Shown: piece by piece, positions 27,046 to 35,900 of the stretch
Numbering within the stretch: the stretch's first letter is position 1
How the letters are laid out: each line of letters opens with the position of its first letter
Assembly (NCBI GenBank): GCA_009909005.1
Contig: JAAAOG010000209.1
Location: 1 to 56,319, forward strand
From: Alphaproteobacteria bacterium
GTDB taxonomy: Bacteria; Pseudomonadota; Alphaproteobacteria; DSM-16000; Inquilinaceae
DNA length: 56,319 bases
Direction of reading: 5' to 3'
Made by a program: the position numbers and the translations under genes
The notes under the pieces: generated by a model
Database searches by the model: none
What the model saw: the letters and a program-made list of their open reading frames with translations, nothing else
What the model was told of the DNA's origin: nothing

Positions 27046-27180
27046 CTATCCCATGACCCGGACAAGGATCACAAAGATTCCGGCGAGGCCGGCCATCCAT
27101 CCCGAAAAGACCACTGTCTGTCGGACCACTTCCGCGGCATCCGACATTGCGCGCTTCCGCTTGGAGTCGCTTTTGCTCAC
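27046..27180 (-). CDS. Candidate small membrane protein, 44 residues
   Basis: GTG at 27180 with GGAAGG five bases upstream opens a frame reading a basic start (SKSDSKRKR) and then one hydrophobic helix (VVFSGWMAGLAGIFVILVRVM). Basic residues before the helix would place the N-terminus in the cytoplasm. It is too short to prove by eye. A second in-frame ATG lies 11 codons later. Nothing similar is known to me. Support comes from the ribosome-binding site and the coherent membrane segment. Confidence 0.4.
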   Translation of the reverse strand: MSKSDSKRKRAMSDAAEVVRQTVVFSGWMAGLAGIFVILVRVMG

Positions 27181-27400
27181 GTCAGCCTTCCGGCGCTGCC
27201 GCGCGACCGCTTTGGAAGCGGCCGCGTCCCGGCCCTGGAGTTCACGATGGTTCTGATGAAAACCGCCACACGGCTAAGGGACTCTGCGCCGGAAGCCCCC
27301 AGGGGCGCAAGACAAACCGGACGGGTCGGCAAAGGCTATTGGTCGCAACAGGGGCGCGGAACCAGAAATACCGCGGCGTGTTTCGCGTCGTTCTTCGTGC

Positions 27401-27646
27401 TCACGGTTCCCCGGGACTGGTCTGGTCGGCTTCGAGGATGTCGAGCACGGCGCCCACCCGCCCGGTCTGCGGACGCCGTACGCCGCCCATATGATCGTCT
27501 GCGTACAGCCAGGTGTACGCCTCCAGGACTTCCTTTTTGGTCGCACCCGTACGGAGGATTTGGGCGATCAGCAGGTCGTCCTGGCGGCCCATGATCTGGA
27601 CGACGTCCTCAACGGTTGCCGGTCCGGAGCTGTCCGTTGGCGTCAT
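27401..27646 (-). CDS. Short conserved-looking hypothetical protein
   Basis: 81 residues of unknown function. The central part (VEDVVQIMGRQDDLLIAQIL, ATKKEVLEAYTWLYADDHMG) is a compact pair of helices with plausible conservation; the tail is Gly/Arg/Asp-rich. GGGAG precedes the ATG at 27646 by about five bases. Soluble, no membrane segment. It stands alone on the minus strand between a PAS protein and the end of the flagellar block. Confidence 0.6.
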   Translation of the reverse strand: MTPTDSSGPATVEDVVQIMGRQDDLLIAQILRTGATKKEVLEAYTWLYADDHMGGVRRPQTGRVGAVLDILEADQTSPGEP

Positions 27647-27792
27647 GTCCGTCTCCCTTTGTCGGCGAAACGCCGTCGCGCGGCTGTTCTTCTGCTGGCG
27701 GTTCCGCGGCCGGCAGGCCGGCCTTGAGCATTGGTGCCAGATATTGGCGGCAGGCGCCAGCCCCCTCGCGTCCTTGCACCCGGTCGGCCGGG

Positions 27793-28314
27793 TCAGGTCT
27801 CGTCATAGACCGCGCCGATGAACAGCATGTCGGGCGTGATACCGTCGGCAGCCAGGGGCATGACGAGCCGTTCGATCTTCAGATGGCGGTCGTCATGGGT
27901 GCGGAGCTGGGCTGTGATCCGGCGCGGCTGGCAATCGCGGGCGGTCCGGCCATAGGCCTCGAACAGCGTCTCGGCCTCCGAGATGGGGAGTGCCTTGACC
28001 GACAGGCCGCGGACTTCGAAGCCGAGCCGGCTGACCACCGCGGTCCCGGCCAGGCGGTACACGAGGTCGAAGGGATCGCGGCGAATGTCGATCAATATGA
28101 CGTAGGGCAACAGGCTCGGGATTTCGATCGGGTCGAGGGCGGCGCGAGCCGGCAGGCGCCCGTCCCGCATTTTTCCGCGCCAATAGGTGAAGAGCCGGCC
28201 AAGAATATCCGTATCGAAGGCCGCGGCGGTCTCGATGCTTTCGACCACGACGCGGTCGAAGGTCGGATCCCGGAGGGGCTGCGACTGGCTGAGGGTGCTG
28301 GATGCCATGTGCAT
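27793..28314 (-). CDS. PAS-domain protein (PAS_5 type)
   Basis: 173 residues. Almost the whole protein is one PAS_5-like sensory domain: LFTYWRGKMRDGRLPARAAL, DPIEIPSLLPYVILID, DLVYRLAGTAVVSRLGFEVRGLSV and LVMPLAADG. This family is common in Rhodospirillales and usually stands alone with no output domain. The ligand is unknown. Two ATG codons (28314 and 28308) could start it. The xerD gene lies upstream on the same strand, about 120 bases away. Confidence 0.75.
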   Translation of the reverse strand: MHMASSTLSQSQPLRDPTFDRVVVESIETAAAFDTDILGRLFTYWRGKMRDGRLPARAALDPIEIPSLLPYVILIDIRRDPFDLVYRLAGTAVVSRLGFEVRGLSVKALPISEAETLFEAYGRTARDCQPRRITAQLRTHDDRHLKIERLVMPLAADGITPDMLFIGAVYDET

Positions 28315-28435
28315 CGATCCGGTTTTGCGAAACGGCGATCTTTAGAATCGCACAAAAAAATGAAGGAATTGCTCGCGGCCCTTCTTCGCGGACAGGCACT
28401 CCGCCATGCCCGGTCGGTCGCGGCACCGGCTGCAT

Positions 28436-29404
28436 TCACCGCCTCGTCGCCAGCGGATGATGCTCCCGCACGAGGCGGGCGAGCCGTTCGCCCAGCACAT
28501 GGGTGTAAATCTGGGTCGTCGCAATGTCGGCATGACCGAGCATGGTCTGCACCGCGCGAAGATCCGCGCCATGATCGAGCAGATGGGTGGCGAAGGCGTG
28601 CCGGACGACATGCGGACTGACGCGGTCCGGCGGGACACCGGCAAGCATGGCCAATTCCTTGAGCAATTGGCCGAAGCGCTGGCGCGTCAGGTGGCCTTCG
28701 CGCGCGACGGGCGAGGGGAAGAGGTAGGGCGACGGCGCCTCCGGCCGTTCCGGCGGCAGGAAACCGGCGCGATGCGGCAGGTACAGGGCCAGAGCGGCGC
28801 GTGCCGCATCGTTGAGCGGCACCAATCGCTCCTTGCCGCCCTTGCCGCGCACTTGCAGGAACCGGCCCTCGGGATCGATGGCGGCGAGCGGCAGGGCCAC
28901 CAGCTCCGACACCCGCAAGCCGGCGGCGTAGAGTGTCTCCAGCAAAGCGAGCAGCCGCGCCCCCTCGGGGCCGCCGCGCCGGGCGGCGGCGTCGAGCAGG
29001 GCGGCGATCTCGGTCTCGCTCAGCAGCTTCGGCAGCGGCCGGGCGAGACCGGGGCCGTCGAGGGTCGAACTCGGATCGTCATCCCGCCAGCCTTCCGAAA
29101 CCAGAAACCGGAAGAACTGGCGCATCGCCGACAGCCGGCGGGCGGCCGTCGTCGCGGCCGTGCCGGCGCGTCTTGCACCGGGCCGGGCGGCCAGATCGGC
29201 GAGGAAGGCGCGCAGGTCTTCGACGCCCGCACGGTCGAGGGCGACGCCCCGCCCGGCCAGAAAAGCGGCGAGGTCGGCGAGGTCACGGCCATAGGCGGCG
29301 ACCGTGTTGCGGGCGGCGCCGCGTTCGGCCACTGCCGCGTCGAGAAAGGCCTCAGCCGCGGGCGGCAGCGGCGGCCGGGGGCTTGGGGGACGGCCGCGGG
29401 TCAT
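28436..29404 (-). CDS. xerD: Tyrosine recombinase XerD
   Basis: 322 residues; XerC/XerD resolve chromosome dimers at dif under FtsK control. The catalytic set is complete: R164 (GLRVSEL), K188 (GKGGKER), H265 and R268 (SPHVVRHAFATHLL), H291 (LGHADIATTQIYTHV) and nucleophile Y300. The N-terminal SAM-like DNA-binding domain spans about 14-110. The start at 29404 (MTRGRPPSPRPP) gives a normal length; longer in-frame readings are arginine/proline-rich and overlap the upstream gene. Distinguishing XerD from XerC by eye is not certain, but the HVVRHAFATHLL segment fits XerD. Confidence 0.9.
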   Translation of the reverse strand: MTRGRPPSPRPPLPPAAEAFLDAAVAERGAARNTVAAYGRDLADLAAFLAGRGVALDRAGVEDLRAFLADLAARPGARRAGTAATTAARRLSAMRQFFRFLVSEGWRDDDPSSTLDGPGLARPLPKLLSETEIAALLDAAARRGGPEGARLLALLETLYAAGLRVSELVALPLAAIDPEGRFLQVRGKGGKERLVPLNDAARAALALYLPHRAGFLPPERPEAPSPYLFPSPVAREGHLTRQRFGQLLKELAMLAGVPPDRVSPHVVRHAFATHLLDHGADLRAVQTMLGHADIATTQIYTHVLGERLARLVREHHPLATRR

Positions 29405-29474
29405 GGCAGGGCGCCGGTGTCTGTCGGGAGCGGGAATCGCATGGGCCTCACGCCTACACCGGGCCGCCCGGCGG

Positions 29475-30356
29475 CTAAAGCATTTTGGCAAGGATGAGCA
29501 GGCCGGGCAGCAGCGCCAGGGCCGCCAGGGTGCTGACCACGACGCTGCCGGCGATGTCGCCGGTCGGCCCGGCATACCGCGCCGAGAACATGTAGTTGAG
29601 AATGGCCGAAGGCATGCTGCACTGCAGCAGGGCGACGCCGGCGGCGGCACCGCTCAGGCCCAGCGCCCAGCCCAGCCCCAGCCCGACCGGGATGCCGAGG
29701 CCCAGGCGCAGGGCCGCCAGGCCTGTGGCGCGGCGCAGGTTCCCGACCTTCAGGCTGGCCAGCGAGACGCCCAGGGACATCAGCATCAGCGGGATCATCA
29801 TGTCGCCCAGGATACGGGTGGTATTGGCCAGCCAGTCCGGCGGGCTGGTCCCGGTCAGGAGAAAGACGAGGGCCAGGGCGATGGCGTGGATCAGCGGCGT
29901 GCGGGCGATGGCGCCCCAGGTCGGGGCGCCGCCGGCCAGCGCCACGCCGACCGTGTAATTGCCGATCATCACCATGGCCGTAAAGCCGATGGCCAGCGCC
30001 AGGCCCTCCGGGCCGAAGGCGAACAGGCACAGCGGCAATCCCATATTGCCGGTATTGGGGAAGACCACCACCGGCAGAAAACGGGCGACCGGCACGCCGG
30101 CCAGCTTCAGCGCGCCGGCGCCGAGCGCGGCAAAGGCGACCATGCCCAGGGCGGCGGTGCCGGCCTGGGTGATCAGCGCCGACAGCGGCACATCGATATC
30201 GGTCAGGGTGGAGAAGGCCAGGCAGGGCGAGGCCACCGTCACCACCAGCCGGCTGACGAAGGCGACGTCGAAGTCCCGTCCCAGCCGGGCCCACCCAAAA
30301 CCGAGACCCGCGGTCAGGAACACCGGCGCGAGGATGGCAAGGAGTTCACCGAGCAT
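29475..30356 (-). CDS. AEC-family transporter (auxin efflux carrier type)
   Basis: 293 residues with about ten membrane helices in two repeated halves. Family marks include the N-terminal LLAILAPVFLTAGLGFGWARLG, the conserved VVFPNTGNMGLPLCLFAFG (asparagine-rich crossover) and a repeat ending PSAILNYMFSARY. Bacterial members export or import small carboxylates such as malonate or malate; the substrate cannot be set from sequence. It lies 70 bases upstream of xerD on the same strand. Its upstream side borders an AT-rich inserted gene. Confidence 0.85.
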   Translation of the reverse strand: MLGELLAILAPVFLTAGLGFGWARLGRDFDVAFVSRLVVTVASPCLAFSTLTDIDVPLSALITQAGTAALGMVAFAALGAGALKLAGVPVARFLPVVVFPNTGNMGLPLCLFAFGPEGLALAIGFTAMVMIGNYTVGVALAGGAPTWGAIARTPLIHAIALALVFLLTGTSPPDWLANTTRILGDMMIPLMLMSLGVSLASLKVGNLRRATGLAALRLGLGIPVGLGLGWALGLSGAAAGVALLQCSMPSAILNYMFSARYAGPTGDIAGSVVVSTLAALALLPGLLILAKML

Positions 30357-30542
30357 GCGGCGCGAACCTTACGCCAGCCGCCGCCACGGGACTACGCAGG
30401 AAAGCGCAATGCAGCTGGGACCATATGCCAAGTATAGCCTCCTAGGTTGTTTTTTGCGGGTGGCAGCTTGCAATCTGTTCGAGGTTGAGTGTACTCTAAT
30501 TGCATAAATTGTTGAATTCCATCGTATGAGGGGATTGGTCCT

Positions 30543-31892
30543 ATGGAAACCATCCTTACTCCCGAGACGCTCGAAGTACGAGAAGCCAATGCTCTTGAGA
30601 AAGAAGCAGTCACATTCAATCGATTATGGTTTGTGTTAGTTTACTTGCTTCCCTTGCTGATTCTTGTTTTTGCGATTCCTTACTGCATTTTGAATTATCA
30701 GATACAAGAAAACACTATGCGTTCTGAAGCGATGATAGCTGAACTTGATCAGCACGGCGAGGTTATCGGCCAGGCCTCGCAGCTAAAAGGTTCAATGGAG
30801 GAGGTACGAGTAATTATTGCGAACCTGATCGCCGATGTTCAAGCGATAGAGCAGTCGAGCAATGATGATAACCAACAAGAACCGGGAGGATTGATTGCGA
30901 GGGCAAGTGAAATGGCTTCAAGCCTTGATTTTTTCCAACGAATGACGACTCACAAAACAGATCTCGCGCGCCACTTGATTTATCTTAGAGATGTTTCCTC
31001 AAGGTGGGAAATGGCTCGGGTTTCAACTACTGAGGTGCATGAAATATTTGCCCAGATAATCTCAACTGATACGTACACTAATTTTTTGATTCGTGTCGAA
31101 GAAATGCATCAATTGCTTCATGAGATAATTCCGGAAATTGACAGCGGTGAAAATTTTCAGCATAGTGATCTAGCGCCGCATTTAGATGAGTTTCTCCACA
31201 ATATTCGAAATTCGGAAGAATTTTTGCGATCGATTTCTTCCGGTGCGCAGGAGCTTTCCGGCCACATTGAAGAATCTCAAGAGGAAATGCATAATGCGAG
31301 CGAAGAATTGAACAGACTTATTGAAGAAAATGAAGAAAAAATCCGAGAATTAAAAAATGAGACAAATGAATTGGAAAAAGATTTTGAATCTTATGATACA
31401 CAATTTGGATCATTTCCGCTTCCGTTCGAGCTGACAATAATGTTAACTCCAGTCCTGATTTTCCTGATTTTCTATGAGATAGCCAGGAGTATCGGCCGTC
31501 TGCGCTATTCTTTGGATGCGCTCCAGCAATTTCTCGTAAAACAAGGTGACGGCGACTCCGAGAACGATCCATTAAGCAACGATTACATTTTGAATTCGCC
31601 GTCTCTCAATAAAGCAAGACGCTGCATTCGAAAAACCCGTCCAAAATTCCTTGTTTATGTGGGATTTATATTCTTGTTGAGTGCTACTGCTGTTCTATTA
31701 ATATGGTGTTTTCAAGACGAGGTCCCTTTGCATCACGAGGTATATTATGTTGGATTTTCCATAGGGTACATATATTGTTTGATAAAAGGCATCGTTTCTG
31801 CGCGAAAAATCCTCCGCCACAGACGCGATCTGGGTTTCGTTGGGGATAGATCGCCCGATGAAGACGGCGCCGTTCAACCGGCGTCATCCTGA
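30543..31892 (+). CDS. Unknown coiled-coil membrane protein, AT-rich
   Basis: 449 residues, not recognised. One membrane helix at about 28-51 is followed by a long helical extramembrane region (about 55-290) ending in a strong heptad coiled coil (HIEESQEEMHNASEELNRLI and on to NETNELEKDFESYD). Three more membrane helices come near 297-316, 373-393 and 400-419, then a basic then acidic tail. Composition is clearly more AT-rich than both neighbours, so it was probably acquired as a single gene. The overall plan recalls sensor or tethering proteins such as chemoreceptor-like or capsule-chain regulators, but no known domain is seen. AGGGGATT precedes the ATG. Confidence 0.75.
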   Translation: METILTPETLEVREANALEKEAVTFNRLWFVLVYLLPLLILVFAIPYCILNYQIQENTMRSEAMIAELDQHGEVIGQASQLKGSMEEVRVIIANLIADVQAIEQSSNDDNQQEPGGLIARASEMASSLDFFQRMTTHKTDLARHLIYLRDVSSRWEMARVSTTEVHEIFAQIISTDTYTNFLIRVEEMHQLLHEIIPEIDSGENFQHSDLAPHLDEFLHNIRNSEEFLRSISSGAQELSGHIEESQEEMHNASEELNRLIEENEEKIRELKNETNELEKDFESYDTQFGSFPLPFELTIMLTPVLIFLIFYEIARSIGRLRYSLDALQQFLVKQGDGDSENDPLSNDYILNSPSLNKARRCIRKTRPKFLVYVGFIFLLSATAVLLIWCFQDEVPLHHEVYYVGFSIGYIYCLIKGIVSARKILRHRRDLGFVGDRSPDEDGAVQPASS

Positions 31893-31897
31893 TGTTT

Positions 31898-32857
31898 TCA
31901 AGATTCGGCATTAAGCAGCGCCTCGACCGCGGCGCGGGTTGGCAGGGCGGGGATGGCGCCATAGGCGGTCGTGGTCAAAGCGCCGACGGCATTGGCGAAG
32001 CGGCAGGCGCGCCGCAAGGTCTCCGCTTCGGAAAGGGCGGCCGGGTCCTCCAGCACGGCCGCCAGCAGGCCGGCCATGAAGCCGTCGCCGGCGCCGGTGG
32101 TGTCGACCGCCGCGACGGCGAAGCCCGGCACAGGCAGTGCCAGATCCGGCGTCAGAGCCAGGCAGCCGGCGGGGCCGAGGGTGACCGCCATCAGCACCAT
32201 ATGGTCGTGCCACAGAAAACGGGCGCCCTGTTCCGGATCGTCGCTGCCGCTCATGAACGCGACCTCGTCATGGCTGAGCTTGACGATGTCCGCCGCGGCG
32301 ATCGCCAAGCCCATCCCGGTCCGCGCCGCCGCCGCGTCCGGCCAGAGCGCCAGGCGCAGATTCGGGTCGCAGGCGATGCGGGCGCCCGCTGCCCGCGCGT
32401 GGCGCACCGCGGCCAGCGTCGCCGTCCGGGACGGCTCGCCGATCAGCCCGATCGAGCCGAAATGCAGGAGCCGGGCGCGCTCGATCAGGTCCCTGTCCAG
32501 ATCGGCAGCATCGAAATGCTGGTCGGCGCCGGGGTGATAGATGACGAATTCGCGCTCGCCGTCGGCCCCGAGCGAGACGAAGGCGACCGGCGTCCGCGCC
32601 GCTGCCGTAAAGCGCAGGCCGCTCGTGTCGACGCCCTCCCGCACCAGCACGTCGCGGCAGAAGCGGCCGAAGGCATCGTCGCCCAGCATGCCGCAAAAGC
32701 CGCTCGGCCGGCCCAGCCGGGCGAGGCCGACCGCGACATTGGCCGGCGCCCCGCCCGGCGCCTTGGCGAAGGCGGTCGCCTCGGCCAGACCGTGCCCGGT
32801 CACGGTCGGCACCAGATCGATCAGCATTTCGCCGAGACACAGAGCATCGAAAGTCAT
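31898..32857 (-). CDS. PfkB-family sugar kinase, probable fructokinase
   Basis: 319 residues. Ribokinase/PfkB fold with LGEMLIDLVPT, the substrate loop APGGAPANVAVGLARLG and the C-terminal signature DTTGAGDGFMAGLL, whose Asp is the catalytic base. The pattern fits fructokinases (2-keto-sugar, ATP). No sugar transporter sits beside it in the same orientation. It ends five bases from the end of the AT-rich membrane gene, so the two converge tail to tail. The upstream side faces a hybrid kinase with a perfect 20-bp palindrome in the shared control region. Confidence 0.88.
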   Translation of the reverse strand: MTFDALCLGEMLIDLVPTVTGHGLAEATAFAKAPGGAPANVAVGLARLGRPSGFCGMLGDDAFGRFCRDVLVREGVDTSGLRFTAAARTPVAFVSLGADGEREFVIYHPGADQHFDAADLDRDLIERARLLHFGSIGLIGEPSRTATLAAVRHARAAGARIACDPNLRLALWPDAAAARTGMGLAIAAADIVKLSHDEVAFMSGSDDPEQGARFLWHDHMVLMAVTLGPAGCLALTPDLALPVPGFAVAAVDTTGAGDGFMAGLLAAVLEDPAALSEAETLRRACRFANAVGALTTTAYGAIPALPTRAAVEALLNAES

Positions 32858-32927
32858 GGATTCCGGATGATGGACTAAGACTTCGTTCAGCCAAAATCCT
32901 TAGCCTGACCGGGCCGGACACGCAAAG

Positions 32928-32947
32928 CCGGACGCGCGCGCGTCCGG
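32928..32947. repeat. Perfect 20-bp palindrome between divergent genes
   Basis: CCGGACGCGCGCGCGTCCGG reads the same on both strands. It lies 36 bases before the hybrid kinase start and 70 bases from the fructokinase-like start. It could be an operator for a dimeric regulator or a hairpin in the kinase leader. No T run follows, so it is not an intrinsic terminator. Confidence 0.7.
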
Positions 32948-32982
32948 AAATGGGGCCCGGTGCCTGAAACGGGTTGCCGGGT

Positions 32983-35900
32983 ATGACTGCAGAGACAATC
33001 GACGACGCTATGGTGCCGACGCGGCCGCTGTCGCGCCCCTTTCGCCTGAATATCGTCCAGAAATTCATCGCCTATCTGGTGGTGCTGAGCATCCTGCCGC
33101 TGCTGGTGCTGGGGATTATCTCCTTTACCGTCTCGCAATCGACGATCGAAAAGCTGGCGCATGATTTCACCGGCACCATCCTCTCAAGCCGGCGCGATTT
33201 CCTCGACATACAGATGCGGGAGGTCGAGAACCTGCTGGCGAATATTTCCGGCGTCGAGGACATTCCGCTGGCTCTGCAACAGAACCAGGAGGACATCGAC
33301 TCCTACACGCGCCTGTCGACCCAGGCCCATATCGGCTATATTCTGAACAATTATCTGAATATTCATGGTCTTATATCGATTGACGTGATCGGGACCAACG
33401 GCACTCAATACCACGTCGGCGACACGCTGGAATTCTCCCGCACCTCGGAGGACCAGCTGCAGCGCATATTCGACACCGTCGCCGATGGCGGAACCCGCGT
33501 GACCTGGTTCGGCGTCATGCAGAATGTCAACCTCGCCTCCTCGCATCCGCAGGTCATCGCCGCGGCCAAGGGTGTCTGGGAGATCGACCGCACCACCATG
33601 GAACGCCGGCTGACCGGCATTCTCCTGGTCAATTTCAGCGTGGATTACCTCTACGCGCAGCTGGTCGAGGAAACCCTGGGCGAGGGCGGCTATCTGGTCG
33701 TGGCCGATCGCACCGGCCGGCTTGTCTTCCACCCCGACCGGACGCTGATCGGCCGGCGCGCGCCATCGCAACTGCTGGACGCGATCGCTCAGCCGGGGGA
33801 TGTCGAGTCGGTGCGGTTGAATGGGGAAGCGGCGCTGATCAGCCATGTCCGATCCGCCATTACCGGCTGGCAGGTGGCCGCCGTGATCCCCGAACGGGCG
33901 ATCTTTGCCGACACGGTGCTGATCGCCACGGCCATGTCCGTCACCCTGGCCCTGTGCCTGGGACTGGTCGGCATCGCCGCCTGGTTCTATTCCAACAGCA
34001 TCGTCCGGCCGATCCGCGCCGTGACCGGACGCTTCAAGTCCTTCCGGGCGGGCGGCGGGGCGGGCGAGGCCGAGCCGCCGCTCGATCTCCGCGGCGACCA
34101 CGAGGTGCGGGAGCTGGCGCGCTGGTTCAATGTCTTCGTCGAGACGGCGGCGCGCGAACGCGAGTCGCAAAAGGCGCTGGTTGCCGCGCGCAAGGCGGCG
34201 GAAGAGGCCAGCCGGGCCAAGACCGCCTTCCTCGCCACCATGAGCCACGAAATCCGCACGCCGATGAACGGCGTGATCGGCATGACCGGGTTGCTGCTCG
34301 ACACCGAGCTGACCCCCGACCAGCGGCAGATGGGCGAGGCGATCCGCGAATCCGGCGACCATCTGCTGGCGCTGATCAATGACGTCCTCGATTTCTCGAA
34401 GATCGAGGCCGGCAAGGTCGAGCTGGATCATATGGAGTTCGACCTCCTTTGCGTGGTTGAGGGGGTTCTGGAGATCCTGGCCCCGAAGGCGCACGGCAAA
34501 GGCATCGCCCTGGCCCATTGGATGAGCGCCGATCTGCCCTGCCATCTGTTCGGCGACGGCAACCGGCTGCGCCAGGTGCTGGTCAACCTCGTCAGCAATG
34601 CCGTGAAGTTCACGGAGCGCGGCGGCGTCACCGTGCGGGTGCGTGTCGCGAAAAGCCACATGCTGCGCCCGACCCTGCGCTTCGAGGTCGAGGATACCGG
34701 CATCGGCATCCCGGCCGATCTGCGCCGGCGCCTGTTCGGCGAGTTCTGCCAGGGCAATGACTCCCTGACCCGGCGGGAAGAGGGCACCGGGCTGGGCCTG
34801 GCGATTTCGGCCCGGCTGGTGGCGCTGATGGGCGGGCGGATCGACGTCGAGAGCGAGCCCGGCCGGGGCAGCCTCTTCCGGTTCGATATTCCGGTCGAGG
34901 TCGCTCAGGCCTCGGTCGTGCTCGGCCCGCCGGCACAGCTCACCCATGGCATCCGCGCCATGGTCGCCGACCCGGCGCCGGAATTCCGCGCCGCCTTTGC
35001 CCGGCAGCTGGAAAGCTGGGGCATCGCGACCAGCGAAGCCGGCACGGTCTGCGAGCTGGCCAACCGCTTCCAGGAGGCTCCGCCCGATGTGCTGTTCCTC
35101 TGCGGTCTTCTCGCCGATGACGCACGGTTGCGCAATTTCCTCGCTGCCCACCGGCTGACCGAGCCCGGGTTCCGCGTCGTGCTGTTCGTGCCGCGGCAGG
35201 CGCCGCTGGCCCAGCGGACCGGCCGGCAGGACTTCGACGCCATGCTGACCAAGCCGGTGCGGCTGTCGCCGCTGATGGACACGCTCAGCCGGCTGTTCGG
35301 CACCGCCATAGCGCCGCCTCCCGAAGCCGGCGCGGAGAAGGGTGCCGAGGACGCCGAGGCGGCGGCCTGCGCGCCCCTGTCCATTCTGGTCGCCGAGGAC
35401 AATCCGGTGAACCAGGCGGTGGTCGGTCGTCTGCTCGACCGGCAGGGCCACCGCACCACCATCGTTGAGAATGGCCGGCTGGCGGTCGAGGCGGTGCAGC
35501 GCGGCGGCTTCGACCTGGTGCTGATGGATGTGCAGATGCCGGTGATGGACGGGCTGGAGGCGACCCGCGCCATCCGCCGGCTGCCCGGCCCCGTCTCCGG
35601 CATCCCGGTGATTGCGCTGACCGCCAATGTGCTGTCCGGCTTTGACGAGACCTGCCACGAGGCCGGCATGAACGACTATGCCGGCAAGCCGATCAATCGC
35701 AAGCAGCTGTTTCGCGTCATCGCCAATTGGGCCCCGCGAGCCTTATGGGGACCGGCTGTCGCGGCAACAGCCACCCCGCCGGCCCGGCCGGAGCCTGACG
35801 CCGCGGCGTCCGACGCGGCGAAACCGGAGGACAACCCTGTGCCGGACGATCTGCTCGACCGGGAGACGGTTGACGATTTCGTCGAGACTCTGGGCGCCGA

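Larger units (their letters stand above)
26959..27400. other. Intergenic region, 442 bp, containing a repeat and a micro-ORF
   Basis: Between the convergent fliK-like gene and the next sizeable minus-strand gene. It holds a 17-bp tandem repeat (26967-27011) and a small minus-strand ORF (27046-27180), both listed separately. From 27181 to 27400 nothing could be assigned; a GCGCC/GGCGC hairpin and a short GGCAAAGG segment were looked at for a riboswitch without success. Confidence 0.5.

Noticed and set aside
27240-27400. A c-di-GMP (GEMM-type) riboswitch near the flagellar block, suggested by AAACC...GGCAAAGG.
   Set aside because: The required CACAGGGCAAACC segment and the tetraloop-receptor stem are absent, and no gene starts just downstream on the plus strand.
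28330-28365. Terminator between the PAS gene and xerD (GCGAT/ATCGC hairpin beside an A run).
   Set aside because: The A/T run is on the wrong side for either strand, so no intrinsic terminator is formed.
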